A DNA stretch of 56,744 nucleotides from JAWLGW01 sp964569055. GTDB lineage: Bacteria; Planctomycetota; J058. The notes beneath the pieces were generated by a model. The model worked only from the letters and a program-made list of their open reading frames with translations, searched no databases and was not told the DNA's origin. Of this stretch, positions 1 to 8,692 are shown piece by piece (position 1 is the stretch's first letter; every line of letters starts with the position of its first letter). A program made the position numbers and the translations under genes. Location: NCBI GenBank assembly GCA_964569055.1, contig CAZMSZ010000002.1:1-56744 (forward strand), in the 5' to 3' direction.

Positions 1-988
1 CCACCACCATGGGGAGCAGGCCGAGCACCGAGGCGGCCATCAGCAGGTTCCACTTCGCCCCGTAGGTGCCCTGGAAGGTCTGCAGCAGCAGCGGGAGCGT
101 CTTGATGCTGTCGGAGCGGGTCACGATCAGCGGCCAGAAGAAGTCGCCCCAGGCCCACATGAACGTGAAGATCGCGAGGGTGGCCAGGGCGGGCTTGGAG
201 AGCGGCAGCAGGACGTGCCACAGGATCTGCAGCGAGCTGCAGCCGTCGAGGTAGGCCGCCTCCTCCAGCTCGCGCGGGGCGGCCAAGAAGAACTGGCGCA
301 GCATGAACGTCCCGTAGGCGGAGAAGCAGCGCGGCGCGATCAGGGCGAAGTAGCTGTCGGTGCCGATCAGGCTGCCGCCGATCACCAGCTCGCGCGCGAA
401 GAACGTGGTCCCGAAGGCCCAGTTGAGGACGTCGGGCAGGTTCTTGAGCAGCACGAACGTCGGGATCATGGTGATCGCGCCGGGGACCATCATGGTGGCG
501 AGGTAGCCGAAGAACAGGAGGTCGCGCCCGGGGAAGCGCAGGCGCGCGAACGCGAACGCCGCCAGGGCGCAGGTCGTGACCTGCCCGAGGGTGACCAGGC
601 CCGCCACGAGCAGCGAGTTGAGGTAGGCGCGCCCGAACGAGAGGAACGGATACGCGTTCCAGGCCTCGGGGTAGTTCTCCCAGCGCGGCGTGAGCTCGCG
701 CTCGGTGGTGACCGGCCCCGCCACGTCCACGATCCGCCGGTCGCCCGGCTCGACCACCTTCACGCGCACGCGCCCGTCCTCGAGGGTGCGCAGCAGGCGC
801 ACGCGGACCACGCGCCCGTCGACCTCGGCCCGCTGCTCGACGGTGGTCGGCAACAGGCCGGGCGAGAAGGCCGACTCCTCGGGCTTGAGCGAGATCGACA
901 GCGTCCAGATGAACGGCGTGATCGTGGTCGCGGCCACCGCGCTCAGCGCCAGCACGACCAGCAGCCGACGCGCGCGCTCCCGCTCCAT
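1..988 (-). CDS. Carbohydrate ABC transporter permease, MalG type (3' end outside window)
   Basis: Inner-membrane permease half of a maltose/maltodextrin-type importer. About 329 codons are visible; the C-terminus lies beyond base 1. The N-terminal membrane segment is followed by the usual SLKPE motif. The binding-protein-dependent transport domain contains the EAA loop (EEAAYLDG), which docks the ATPase. Between SLKPE and the ENYPEAW motif there is an extra, charged, probably beta-rich stretch of about 45 residues, longer than in typical MalG. The ATG overlaps the stop of the upstream permease by one base (TGATG), so the two are co-translated. The adjacent secreted amylase suggests that maltodextrins are the substrate; that is inference. 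Confidence 0.9.
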   Translation of the reverse strand, partial: MERERARRLLVVLALSAVAATTITPFIWTLSISLKPEESAFSPGLLPTTVEQRAEVDGRVVRVRLLRTLEDGRVRVKVVEPGDRRIVDVAGPVTTERELTPRWENYPEAWNAYPFLSFGRAYLNSLLVAGLVTLGQVTTCALAAFAFARLRFPGRDLLFFGYLATMMVPGAITMIPTFVLLKNLPDVLNWAFGTTFFARELVIGGSLIGTDSYFALIAPRCFSAYGTFMLRQFFLAAPRELEEAAYLDGCSSLQILWHVLLPLSKPALATLAIFTFMWAWGDFFWPLIVTRSDSIKTLPLLLQTFQGTYGAKWNLLMAASVLGLLPMVV

Positions 989-1938
989 CACAGCCCCTCC
1001 CGCGCCGAGCGGTTCATGAGCCAGTTGCCGAGGGTCAGCGTGAGCACGATCCCGAACAGGAGCACCGACAGCGCGGCGGCGTAGCCGATCTTGCCCTGGA
1101 ACTCGTACAGGTTCCGGTAGATGTAGTAGAGGATCGTGGCGGTGCTGCCCTCGGGCCCACCCTTGGTCATGATCAGCACCTGATCGAACAGCTGGATCCC
1201 GCCGATCAGGTTCGTGGTCAGGATGAAGAACGTCGTCGGCCGCAGCGCCGGCCAGGTGATCGCGCGGAACGCGGCCCAGGGCGAGGCGCCGTCGATCGAG
1301 GCCGCCTCGTAGAGCGAGGGGTCGATGTCCTGCAGCGCCGCGAGGTAGAGGACCATGTTGGTCCCGCCCATCGCGATCCACACCAGCATGATCAACAGGG
1401 CCGGCTTGGCGAGCGCCTTGGTCCCCAGCCAGTCGGGGCCGCCGCCGGGCTCGACGAGGTGGAGCGCCTCGAGGAGCGCGTTGAGCAGGCCGTGGTCTTG
1501 GTTGTAGATCTGGCGCCAGATCATGTAGAGCGCCAGGCCCGCCGCGATCGTGGGGAGGAACAGCAGCGTCCGATACACGACCCGGCCCGGGACCTTCTGG
1601 TTGAGCAGGATCGCGAGGCCGAGCGCGCAGGCCATCTGGATCGGGATCGAGAGCATCAGGAACGCGGTGTTCCAGAGGCTCTGCCACAGCTCGCCGTCGC
1701 CGAGCATGGTCCGGAAGTTGTCGAGGCCGCACCACTCGGCGTCGATCCGGAACTCGCCGTTGGCGTCGAAGCCCGACGTGTAGTCCCCCGTGGTGAACGC
1801 GACCACGAAGACCGCGAGCACCGGGAAGAAGGTGAACACCAAGAACCCGATCAGGTTCGGGCTCAGGTAGGCGAGGCCGTGGGCCAGGTCGCGGGCCTTC
1901 GACACGCGGGCGCCCCTCCCGGCGGCGCGGGCGCGCAT
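988..1938 (-). CDS. Carbohydrate ABC transporter permease, MalF type
   Basis: Permease of 316 residues pairing with the MalG-type protein downstream. The N-terminal membrane segment follows SPNLIGF. Further membrane helices and an EAA loop (LYEAASIDGAS) in the C-terminal third fit the MalF/UgpA family; the length matches the short (non-enteric) MalF class. The ATG at 1938 is chosen over an in-frame TTG at 1980 because the protein then starts just before the conserved region. No clear Shine-Dalgarno sequence precedes it. It is divergent from the GH13 amylase, with a 133-bp shared control region. The binding protein and ATPase genes are not in the window. Confidence 0.9.
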   Translation of the reverse strand: MRARAAGRGARVSKARDLAHGLAYLSPNLIGFLVFTFFPVLAVFVVAFTTGDYTSGFDANGEFRIDAEWCGLDNFRTMLGDGELWQSLWNTAFLMLSIPIQMACALGLAILLNQKVPGRVVYRTLLFLPTIAAGLALYMIWRQIYNQDHGLLNALLEALHLVEPGGGPDWLGTKALAKPALLIMLVWIAMGGTNMVLYLAALQDIDPSLYEAASIDGASPWAAFRAITWPALRPTTFFILTTNLIGGIQLFDQVLIMTKGGPEGSTATILYYIYRNLYEFQGKIGYAAALSVLLFGIVLTLTLGNWLMNRSAREGL

Positions 1939-1975
1939 TGTGGGCGAGCGGTTCGCTCGGCGCAACACGATTCCA

Positions 1976-1988
1976 GCCAACGGTTTGC
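1976..1988. promoter_or_regulatory. Possible LacI-family-like operator between permease and amylase genes
   Basis: GCCAAC-G-GTTTGC is an imperfect inverted repeat with five of six arm positions matching. It lies in the divergent region between the permeases and the amylase. The half-site GCAAAC resembles LacI/MalR-family operators, but those usually have an even-length CG centre, so this is weak. No LacI-family regulator gene is in the window. Confidence 0.25.
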
Positions 1989-2071
1989 GCTCGGATTTTC
2001 CATGTCCGGTTCGGGCGGGCGGGGGCTCTCCTCCGTTTGTGGTGGGCCGAGTCGGGCCGAGGAGGGGCGAG

Positions 2072-4288
2072 GTGACCAGGTACGGCAGGTGGGCGCTCGC
2101 GGCGGGCGCGCTGGCGCTCGGGCTCCTGTGCGCGCCGGCGGCGCAGGCCGGGGTCGAGGTCGAGGCGCTGCCCGGAGGCGCGCGCTACGAGGTGACCTTC
2201 CGGCACCAGCCCGTGATCGCCTGCCGCAAGGTCGCCCTGGCCGGCAGCTTCAACGGCTGGAGCAAGGACCGCCACCCCATGGCCGACCCTGACGGCGATG
2301 GGACCTACGTGGCGACGCTCGAGCTGCCGCGCGGGCACCACCAGTACAAGTTCGTGATCAACGACGCGGTGTGGGCCCACGACGCCGACAACCCGCGCAC
2401 CGACTCCGACGGCCACTCGGGCTTCAACTCGGTGCTGGAGCTGGGCACGGGCGCGGCCACGGCCCAGGGGCGGCTCGACGGGCGGATCGCGGCCGGCGAG
2501 CTGGTCCACGACCCGGCGGACCTCGCCTTCGCGTGCGCCGTCGACGACAGGCGCCGGCTGGTGCTGCGCGTGCACGTGCTCGAGGGCGACGTCGAGGGCG
2601 TGCGTGTGCTCGCGAGCCCACGGCCGCAGGGCGCGGGCGCCGAGGGGGTCGTGGCGCGCCGGATCGGGAGCTGGCAGGGGCGCGCGGTGTGGGAGGCGCG
2701 GCTGACCTTCGCGCGCTCGCCCAGCAAGGTGCGCTACGCGTTCGCGCTCGAGGACGGCGCGACGCGCGCCAGCTTCCCCGAGGGGGAGCGGGCGCGCTTC
2801 ACCGTCTCCATGGCCGAGGCGGGCCGGTTCCAGACGCCCGACTGGGTCCGCGACGCGGTGTTCTACCAGGTGTTCCCCGACCGGTTCGCCGACGGCGACC
2901 CGGCCCTCGCGCCCGCGCTGCCGCGCCGCCCGGAGGGCCAGCCCTGGGGGATCGACGACCGCTACCTCGAGGCCTGGGACGGCCAGCCGAGCCACTTCAA
3001 CTTCATGGGCGGCGACCTCCCCGGGATCACCGAGAAGGTGGGCTACCTCGCCGACCTCGGTGTGACCGCGCTGTACCTCAACCCGATCTTCGCGGCGGAC
3101 AGCAACCACCGCTACGACGCCGCCGACTACGAGGCGATCGACCCGGCTCTCGGCACGCTCGAGGACTTCCACCGCCTGCGCGACGCGCTCGGCGCGCGCG
3201 GCATGAAGATGATCCTGGACTGCGTGTTCAACCACACCGGCGACACGCACTACGCGTTCAAGGACTGCATGGAGAAGGGGCCGCGCTCGAAGTACTGGGA
3301 CTGGTACTTCTTCGAGGGCTTCCCCGTGGTGCAGTCGCCCAAGCCGAACTACCGGGCCTGGTGGGGCTTCGGCGACCTGCCCCAGCTCGACACGTCCAAC
3401 CCCGAGGTGGTCAGGCACCTCATGGGCGTGGCGCTCGAGTGGCTCCGCGAGGGGGCGGCCGGCTGGCGGCTCGACGTGCCCAACGAGGTCGACGCGATCA
3501 ACCCCGAGTTCTGGCGCGACTACCGCCGCCGGGTCAAGAAGCTCGACCCCGAGGCCTACATCGTGGGCGAGATCTGGACCGACGCGCGGGCCTGGCTGCA
3601 GGGCGACAAGTTCGACGCCGTCATGAACTACCCCGTGCGCAGCGCGGCGCTCGAGTTCGTGGTCAAGGGCGGGATCGACGCGGCCGCGTTCGCCGCCAAG
3701 CTGAGCGAGCAGCTCGCCACCTACCCCGAGCCCGCCCTGCGCGTGCAGTTCAACCTGCTCGGCAGCCACGACACCGCGCGGGTGCGCTCGCTGGCGAACG
3801 GCGACATGCGCCGCGTCCGGCAGGCCATGACGTTCATCTACGCCTGGCTGGGCGCGCCGGTCATCTACTACGGCGACGAGGTCGGGCTCGACGGGGGCAA
3901 GGACCCGTTCTGCCGCGGGACCTACCCCTGGGACCGCCCCGAGGCGCAGGACCGGGTCACGCTCGAGCACGTGCGGCGGCTGGGCAAGCTGCGCGCGGCG
4001 GAGCGCTCCCTGCGGCGGGGCACCGTGCGCTTCTTGCGGTCCGAGGGACGGGTGTGCGCGTTCGCGCGCGAGCCCGAGCAAGGCGAGCCGGGGCGCCCGG
4101 TGGTGTGCGTGCTCCACGCCGGCGAGGGCACGACGACGGCGCGGATCCCGGCGGCCGACCTCGCCGGCGAGCCGACCGAGCTCCTCGACGGCAAGCCGGT
4201 GCGGCGCACGGCCGACGGCGCGCTCGAGCTCGAGCTCGGGCCGTTCGAGAGCGCGTTGATCGCGCTCGACGCCGACGCCGTGCGCTAG
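2072..4288 (+). CDS. Exported GH13 alpha-amylase family hydrolase with N-terminal E-set/CBM48 domain
   Basis: Predicted secreted glycoside hydrolase of 738 residues acting on alpha-1,4-glucans (neopullulanase, cyclomaltodextrinase or maltogenic amylase type). A signal peptide (residues 1-26, ending AAQA) is followed by a glycogen-binding immunoglobulin-like domain with the FNGWSKD motif. The catalytic barrel begins near VFYQVFPDRF. Conserved regions are visible: DCVFNHTG, GWRLDVPNE with the nucleophile Asp, VGEIW with the acid/base Glu, and LGSHDT with the third Asp. The GTG at 2072 is chosen because a GAGGAGGGG ribosome-binding site lies just upstream and the signal peptide then starts at residue 1. 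Divergent from the permeases. The stop overlaps the convergent thioredoxin stop in a shared CTAG. Confidence 0.93.
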   Translation: MTRYGRWALAAGALALGLLCAPAAQAGVEVEALPGGARYEVTFRHQPVIACRKVALAGSFNGWSKDRHPMADPDGDGTYVATLELPRGHHQYKFVINDAVWAHDADNPRTDSDGHSGFNSVLELGTGAATAQGRLDGRIAAGELVHDPADLAFACAVDDRRRLVLRVHVLEGDVEGVRVLASPRPQGAGAEGVVARRIGSWQGRAVWEARLTFARSPSKVRYAFALEDGATRASFPEGERARFTVSMAEAGRFQTPDWVRDAVFYQVFPDRFADGDPALAPALPRRPEGQPWGIDDRYLEAWDGQPSHFNFMGGDLPGITEKVGYLADLGVTALYLNPIFAADSNHRYDAADYEAIDPALGTLEDFHRLRDALGARGMKMILDCVFNHTGDTHYAFKDCMEKGPRSKYWDWYFFEGFPVVQSPKPNYRAWWGFGDLPQLDTSNPEVVRHLMGVALEWLREGAAGWRLDVPNEVDAINPEFWRDYRRRVKKLDPEAYIVGEIWTDARAWLQGDKFDAVMNYPVRSAALEFVVKGGIDAAAFAAKLSEQLATYPEPALRVQFNLLGSHDTARVRSLANGDMRRVRQAMTFIYAWLGAPVIYYGDEVGLDGGKDPFCRGTYPWDRPEAQDRVTLEHVRRLGKLRAAERSLRRGTVRFLRSEGRVCAFAREPEQGEPGRPVVCVLHAGEGTTTARIPAADLAGEPTELLDGKPVRRTADGALELELGPFESALIALDADAVR

Positions 4289-4725
4289 AGATGCGGCCCG
4301 AGCAGCGCCTCGAGCTGGGGGCGTGAGAGGGCGCCGGTCTGCACCGCGACCGGCGCCCCGTTGGCGTACACCGCCAGGGTCGGGATCCCGGTCGCGCCGA
4401 GCGCCTGCAAGGTGCGCGGGTGCTGGTCGGTGTTCACCTTGACCACGATCACGCGCCCCGCGTGGGCCGTGGCCACCTCGGCCACGACCGGCGCCACCCA
4501 CCGGCAGGGGCCGCACCAGGGCGCCCACAGGTCGACGAGGACGGGGACCGGCGCGGCGGCCACCAGCCGCTCGAGCTCGTCGTCGCTCACGTCTTGCGGC
4601 CGTCCGTCCGGATCGAGCGCCGCCTGACAGCGGCCGCACAGCGGGCGATCGCGCAGGCGCTCGGGCTGGACGCGGTTGACCCCGCCGCACGAGGCGCAGC
4701 GGAGCGCGAGGGTCGCGGTGATCAC
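4285..4725 (-). CDS. trxC: Thioredoxin 2-like (TrxC) protein with N-terminal zinc ribbon
   Basis: Cytoplasmic disulfide reductase of 146 residues. It has four N-terminal cysteines in two CxxC pairs (10/13 and 30/33), as in TrxC, where they bind zinc. A thioredoxin fold follows with the active site WCGPC at residues 70-74 and the cis-proline motif GIPTL. The GTG at 4725 is preceded at a good distance by GGGAGG; upstream in-frame sequence is low-complexity and unlike the family. It is convergent with the amylase (shared CTAG) and divergent from the CheX-like gene. Confidence 0.9.
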   Translation of the reverse strand: MITATLALRCASCGGVNRVQPERLRDRPLCGRCQAALDPDGRPQDVSDDELERLVAAAPVPVLVDLWAPWCGPCRWVAPVVAEVATAHAGRVIVVKVNTDQHPRTLQALGATGIPTLAVYANGAPVAVQTGALSRPQLEALLGPHL

Positions 4726-4921
4726 AGAGCCTCCCGGGCGCGCAGCCGGGCGCGCCGCTCCCCACCGGCTGCAAGCGGCGGACCGCCCGCTGCGCACGCG
4801 GCGCCGCGCCTTGCCGGGAGCGCGCCGGCCAGGCTGGCAGAGCAGCTGCCGCGCTGACCGCGCTGGAACGGGCGCCCCGCGGCGGGTCCAATGGGGGCGG
4901 GGCGGGGCCCCGGAGGTCGGC

Positions 4922-5779
4922 ATGACGAGCCGTGTCCAGTTCTTCGGGGAGTACCTGGTCGCGGGCGGGCACGTGTCCCCCGGCGACCTCGAGCGGGCCG
5001 TCGCCTACCAGCGCGAGCACAACCTGCCGCTCGGTCGGATCGCTGTGCGCGAGGGGCTCATGACCGAGGTGCAGGTGGCCGAGATCCACCAGGAGCAGCG
5101 GCGCACCGACGAGCGGTTCGGCGAGCTGGCGGTGGCCCGCGGCTACCTCGCCCGGGAGGCGCTCGAACGGCTGCTGCGCGGGCAGGCGGAGCAGCGCGTC
5201 TACCTCGGCGAGGCGCTGGTGCGCCTCGAGCTCCTCTCGCGCGAGGCGGTGGACACGGCGCTGGCGGCCTTCGAGCGCGAGCAGGCCGAGGCGAGCGAGC
5301 GGGTGCGCGCGCTGCTGTTCGAGGCGGCGGGCGAGGCGCTCGTCGGCTCGGCGGTCGAGCTGACCCAGCGCATGCTGCTGCGCATGGCGCGGCGGGTGGC
5401 CAAGGTCCGCGACGCGCAGCGCGACCCGGGGCCGGTCCCCGCCGGGCTGCGCACCTTCCGGCAGGAGGTGCGCGGCGATCGACCGTTCACGATCGCCCTC
5501 TCGCTCCCCGAGCCGCTCCTGCTCGAGGTCGCCGGCGCGCTCCTGGCGAGCGCGGGCGAGGCCGCGCCGACGGTCGTCGACGAGGCCACGCTCGACGCGG
5601 GCAAGGAGCTGCTGAACGTGATCGTCGGGCAGACCTGCACCGCGCTCCAGGCCGAGGGCAGCACCGCCATGCCCGAGCCGCCCGAGCTCGGCGCGCCGCC
5701 GGCGAGCGGCTCGACCCGGGCGCGGGTCGTGATCGCCATGCCCGAGGGCGAGGCCCTGCTCGACCTCGTCACGCCCTGA
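4922..5779 (+). CDS. CheX-like response-regulator phosphatase fused to N-terminal helical repeats
   Basis: Protein of 285 residues. Residues 1-125 hold three copies of a short helical unit of the pattern FGEYLVAGG(H)VSPGDLE / FGELAVARGYLAREALE / LGEALVRLELLSREAVD, resembling the N-terminal domains of type II/IV secretion ATPases (MshEN/GspE-N style). The C-terminal half looks like CheX/CheC. The sequence KELLNVIVGQ gives the ExxN signature (Glu229, Asn232) that CheC/CheX enzymes use to hydrolyse phospho-Asp on response regulators. No chemotaxis genes are nearby, so a flagellar role is not implied. A GGAGG sequence precedes the ATG. The next gene starts 3 bases after the stop. Confidence 0.72.
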   Translation: MTSRVQFFGEYLVAGGHVSPGDLERAVAYQREHNLPLGRIAVREGLMTEVQVAEIHQEQRRTDERFGELAVARGYLAREALERLLRGQAEQRVYLGEALVRLELLSREAVDTALAAFEREQAEASERVRALLFEAAGEALVGSAVELTQRMLLRMARRVAKVRDAQRDPGPVPAGLRTFRQEVRGDRPFTIALSLPEPLLLEVAGALLASAGEAAPTVVDEATLDAGKELLNVIVGQTCTALQAEGSTAMPEPPELGAPPASGSTRARVVIAMPEGEALLDLVTP

Positions 5780-5782
5780 CCC

Positions 5783-6439
5783 GTGGAGCCGGCCTGGGTC
5801 CCGCTCGCCTGCGCGCCGCTCGCGGTGGGTGGGCTCCTGTGGGCGCGCTGGCGCGAGCACCGGCGCGCCGAGCTGGCGCTCAAGCCGCTCTGCTCGGCGC
5901 TGTTCGTGGCCGTGGCCGCCCTCGTCCCCTGGGCGGATCCGCGCTACGGCGCCCTGGTCACGGCCGGGCTCGTGCTCGGGTTCCTGGGCGACCTGGCGCT
6001 CCTCGCCCATGGCAAGCGCTGGCTGGCGCTCGGCCTGGGCGCGTTCCTGCTCGGGCACGGCGCGTACGCGGCGGCGCTCGTCCCGCGCGCGGCCGCCGCC
6101 TGGCCCGGGTGGCTCCTCCCGCTCGGCCTCGCCGCGCTCCTGACCGGCGTCGCCGCGCTGGTGCTGCGCGAGGCCTGGCCCAAGCTCGGCGCGCTGCGCG
6201 CCCCCGCCCTCGGGTACGGCGCCGCGCTGATCGGCGTGACCGTGGTCGCGGCCGCGGCCTGGCTCGGCCGCCGCGATGCCGCCGGCGCCCTCGCCGCGCT
6301 CGGCCTGCTCCTGTTCTTCGTGTCCGACCTGTCGGTCACCCGCCAGCGCTTCGTGCGCGAGGCGTTCAGCAACCGCCTGTGGGGTGTGCCGAGCTACTAC
6401 GCCGCGCAGCTCCTGCTCGCGCTGTCGATCGGGCGCTAG
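5783..6439 (+). CDS. YhhN/TMEM86-family integral membrane protein
   Basis: Polytopic membrane protein of 218 residues with about eight hydrophobic helices. Family marks are visible: KPLCSALF in helix 2, GDLALL after the third helix and FFVSDLSVTRQRF near the C-terminus. Eukaryotic TMEM86 members are lysoplasmalogenases; bacterial YhhN function is mostly unproven, so ether-lipid turnover is only a suggestion. The GTG start is 3 bases after the CheX-like gene, suggesting one transcript. The stop is shared convergently (CTAG) with the kinase on the other strand. Confidence 0.85.
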   Translation: MEPAWVPLACAPLAVGGLLWARWREHRRAELALKPLCSALFVAVAALVPWADPRYGALVTAGLVLGFLGDLALLAHGKRWLALGLGAFLLGHGAYAAALVPRAAAAWPGWLLPLGLAALLTGVAALVLREAWPKLGALRAPALGYGAALIGVTVVAAAAWLGRRDAAGALAALGLLLFFVSDLSVTRQRFVREAFSNRLWGVPSYYAAQLLLALSIGR

Positions 6440-8592
6440 CGCGGCTCCACCTGCAGCCCGAGCCGGCCGCGCGCCGCGTCGACCGTCGCGCGCCAGGCGG
6501 CCGGGTCCTCGCCGAGGTCGCGCCCGACGATCCGGCCCAGCGCCGCGCGGGCCCAGCGCGCGCGCTCCTGCGCCCGCTCCAGCGCCGCGCGCTCGAGGGC
6601 GGCTCGCCGCGGCGGCGGGAGCTCGCTCAGCCGGCCCGCGGCTTCCTGCAGCGCGGCGGGGTCGGGCGCGAGCAGGTCGACCAGGGCCGAGGCGGCGCTC
6701 GGGTGGGCGGCGCTCGCCAGCGCCTCGAACGCGGCGGGGTCGAGCACGAACCGGCCCGCCGCGCTCATCTCCGCCGTCCCCTCCAGCCGCGCGACGTCCA
6801 GACGGACCCCGCCCAGCGTGACCACGTCGCCCGGATCGACGAGCGCGAACGCGACCGGCACGCCGCCGAGCCGCGTCCCTCCGCTCCGCCCCTCGTCGCG
6901 CAGCGCCCAGCGGCCGTGGAGCCGCAGCAGCGTGCAGTGGAGCCGTCCCACGGCGGGGTCGCTCAGCCGGACGTGGCACTTGGGGTCGCGCCCGATCAGC
7001 AGCACCCCCTCGTCGCGCGCCAGCGGGACCTCGCTCGCGACGGGCTCGCCCGCGCTGACGCGCAGGCGCACGTCCTGGTCGGGGAGCGGCGGGCTCGCCT
7101 GCACGGGCGCCTGGAGGCGCTGCCCGTCCCACCAGGCGAGCCACCCCGCGTGGTCGCTCGCGGGCCGACCGGCCAGCTCCGCCAGCAGGCGCGGCGCCGC
7201 CTCCGCCCGCGCGAGCGCGGCGCGCTCCGCCGCGGCAGCCGAGCCGCTGACGAGCGGCGCGGTGGCCGGGCCGAGGATCGCGAGGGCCTCGCGCACGCGG
7301 ACCCCGGCCAGGGGGTCGGGGCGGAGCTGCTCGACGAGCCAGGCCGCGGCGCTCGGGTCGCGCAGCTGCACCAGCGCCTCCACCAGCAGCCGCGGGAGCG
7401 TCAGCCGGCTGGCGTCCTGCAGGATCGGGTCGAGCGTGGGGCGCGCGCGCGGGTCGTGGAACACCACGGTCGCCTCGCCGAGGCGCACGCGGTCGCCGTC
7501 GCGCAGCGTGGCGGGCCGGGTGAGCCGCGCCTCCCCGACGTAGGTCCCGGCGGGGCTGCGCAGGTCGCGCAGCTCGAACCCTCCCTCGCGCCGACGCAGC
7601 TGCGCGTGCTGCGCCGCGACCGAGGGCGCCTCGAGCCGGAGGTCGCAGGCGGGTCCGCTGCCGAGCACCCAGCGCCGCCCGGGCACCAGCGCCAGCAGCC
7701 GCGCGCCGCTCGGCGACGCGAGCCGCGCCGTGGGGCACTCCTGTCCGTGCAGCACGCGGTCGAGGTCGATCCGGCAGTCGCGCATGCGGGCGTACCGCGC
7801 GCTCGGGTCGGCCATGAGCATCTGCACCACCACCCGCTCGAGCTCCACCGGGACGGCGGGCGCGAGCTCGCGCGGCAGCGGGTACTCGCCCGTGAGCACC
7901 GCGTCTTGCAGCGCCGCGAAGTCCGCGCCCTGGAACGGCGGGCGGCCGGTCAACAGGTGATACAGCGTCGCTCCCAACGCGTAGACGTCGGCGGCGGGGC
8001 CGGCGCCAGCGTCACCGGACCACTGCTCGGGGGCCATGTAGGGGCCGGTCCCGAGCACCTGGCCCGGGGCGGTCAGCGCCGTGGCGAAGGTGTCCTTCAC
8101 CAGCCCGAAGTCGATCAGCTTCACCTGCCGCGCGGGCGTGAGCAGGACGTTCGCCGGCTTGATGTCGCGGTGCAGGAGGCCGTGCGCGTGCACCGCCTCC
8201 ATGCCGCGCGCCACCTCGCGCGCGATCCGCGCGGCCTCGAGCGGCGGCGGCGGGCCGTGCTGCTGGAGGTGGCGCAGCAAGCTCACGCCCTCCACGTACT
8301 CCATGACCAGGCAGGGGCGCGGCTGCTCGACCACCGCGTAGATCTCGACCACCCCGGCGTGGGCGCCGACCCGCCGCAGCGCCTCGCCTTCGCGGCGGAA
8401 GCGCGCCGCGAGGTTGGGGTCCTCCAGCGCGCTGACCAGGAACTTCACGACGACCGGGCGGCCGTCCGCGAGGCCGCGCGCGAGGTAGACCTCGCCCATG
8501 GCGCCCGCTCCCAGCGGGCGCTCCAGCCGGCAGCCCGCGATCACCTGCCCGAGCAGGTCGCGGGCGCTCCCCGTCGGACGGTCGGACGTCAC
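6436..8592 (-). CDS. Ser/Thr protein kinase with two FHA domains
   Basis: Cytoplasmic Hanks-type kinase of 718 residues with no evident membrane segment. The kinase domain (about 20-285) is intact: glycine loop GAGAMGEVY, Lys50, HRDIKPAN at 141-148, DFG at 161-163 and an APEQ motif. A first FHA domain (about 305-380) and a second (about 528-603, with the core IGRDPKCHVRLSDPAVGRLHC) should read phosphothreonine peptides. The regions between and after them are alanine-rich helical. The GTG at 8592 is chosen because the kinase domain follows closely; upstream in-frame residues look non-coding. A TAAGGT box lies 26 bases upstream. Divergent from the TPR kinase 100 bp away. Confidence 0.92.
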   Translation of the reverse strand: MTSDRPTGSARDLLGQVIAGCRLERPLGAGAMGEVYLARGLADGRPVVVKFLVSALEDPNLAARFRREGEALRRVGAHAGVVEIYAVVEQPRPCLVMEYVEGVSLLRHLQQHGPPPPLEAARIAREVARGMEAVHAHGLLHRDIKPANVLLTPARQVKLIDFGLVKDTFATALTAPGQVLGTGPYMAPEQWSGDAGAGPAADVYALGATLYHLLTGRPPFQGADFAALQDAVLTGEYPLPRELAPAVPVELERVVVQMLMADPSARYARMRDCRIDLDRVLHGQECPTARLASPSGARLLALVPGRRWVLGSGPACDLRLEAPSVAAQHAQLRRREGGFELRDLRSPAGTYVGEARLTRPATLRDGDRVRLGEATVVFHDPRARPTLDPILQDASRLTLPRLLVEALVQLRDPSAAAWLVEQLRPDPLAGVRVREALAILGPATAPLVSGSAAAAERAALARAEAAPRLLAELAGRPASDHAGWLAWWDGQRLQAPVQASPPLPDQDVRLRVSAGEPVASEVPLARDEGVLLIGRDPKCHVRLSDPAVGRLHCTLLRLHGRWALRDEGRSGGTRLGGVPVAFALVDPGDVVTLGGVRLDVARLEGTAEMSAAGRFVLDPAAFEALASAAHPSAASALVDLLAPDPAALQEAAGRLSELPPPRRAALERAALERAQERARWARAALGRIVGRDLGEDPAAWRATVDAARGRLGLQVEPR

Positions 8593-8680
8593 GCGGTCTC
8601 GCCCCTCGCGTGCGTCCCACCTTAGCGCGCGGGGGCGCCGCTCGTGCCCCGGGCGCGACGACGGCCGCCCAGCCCGCGGG

Positions 8681-8692
8681 TAGGCTGAGCCC
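8681..8692 (+). promoter_or_regulatory. Leaderless-type promoter, -10 box TAGGCT
   Basis: TAGGCT ends six bases before the ATG at 8693, so transcription would start at or next to the start codon. No Shine-Dalgarno sequence is present in the six bases and no -35 box is evident. Confidence 0.5.
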
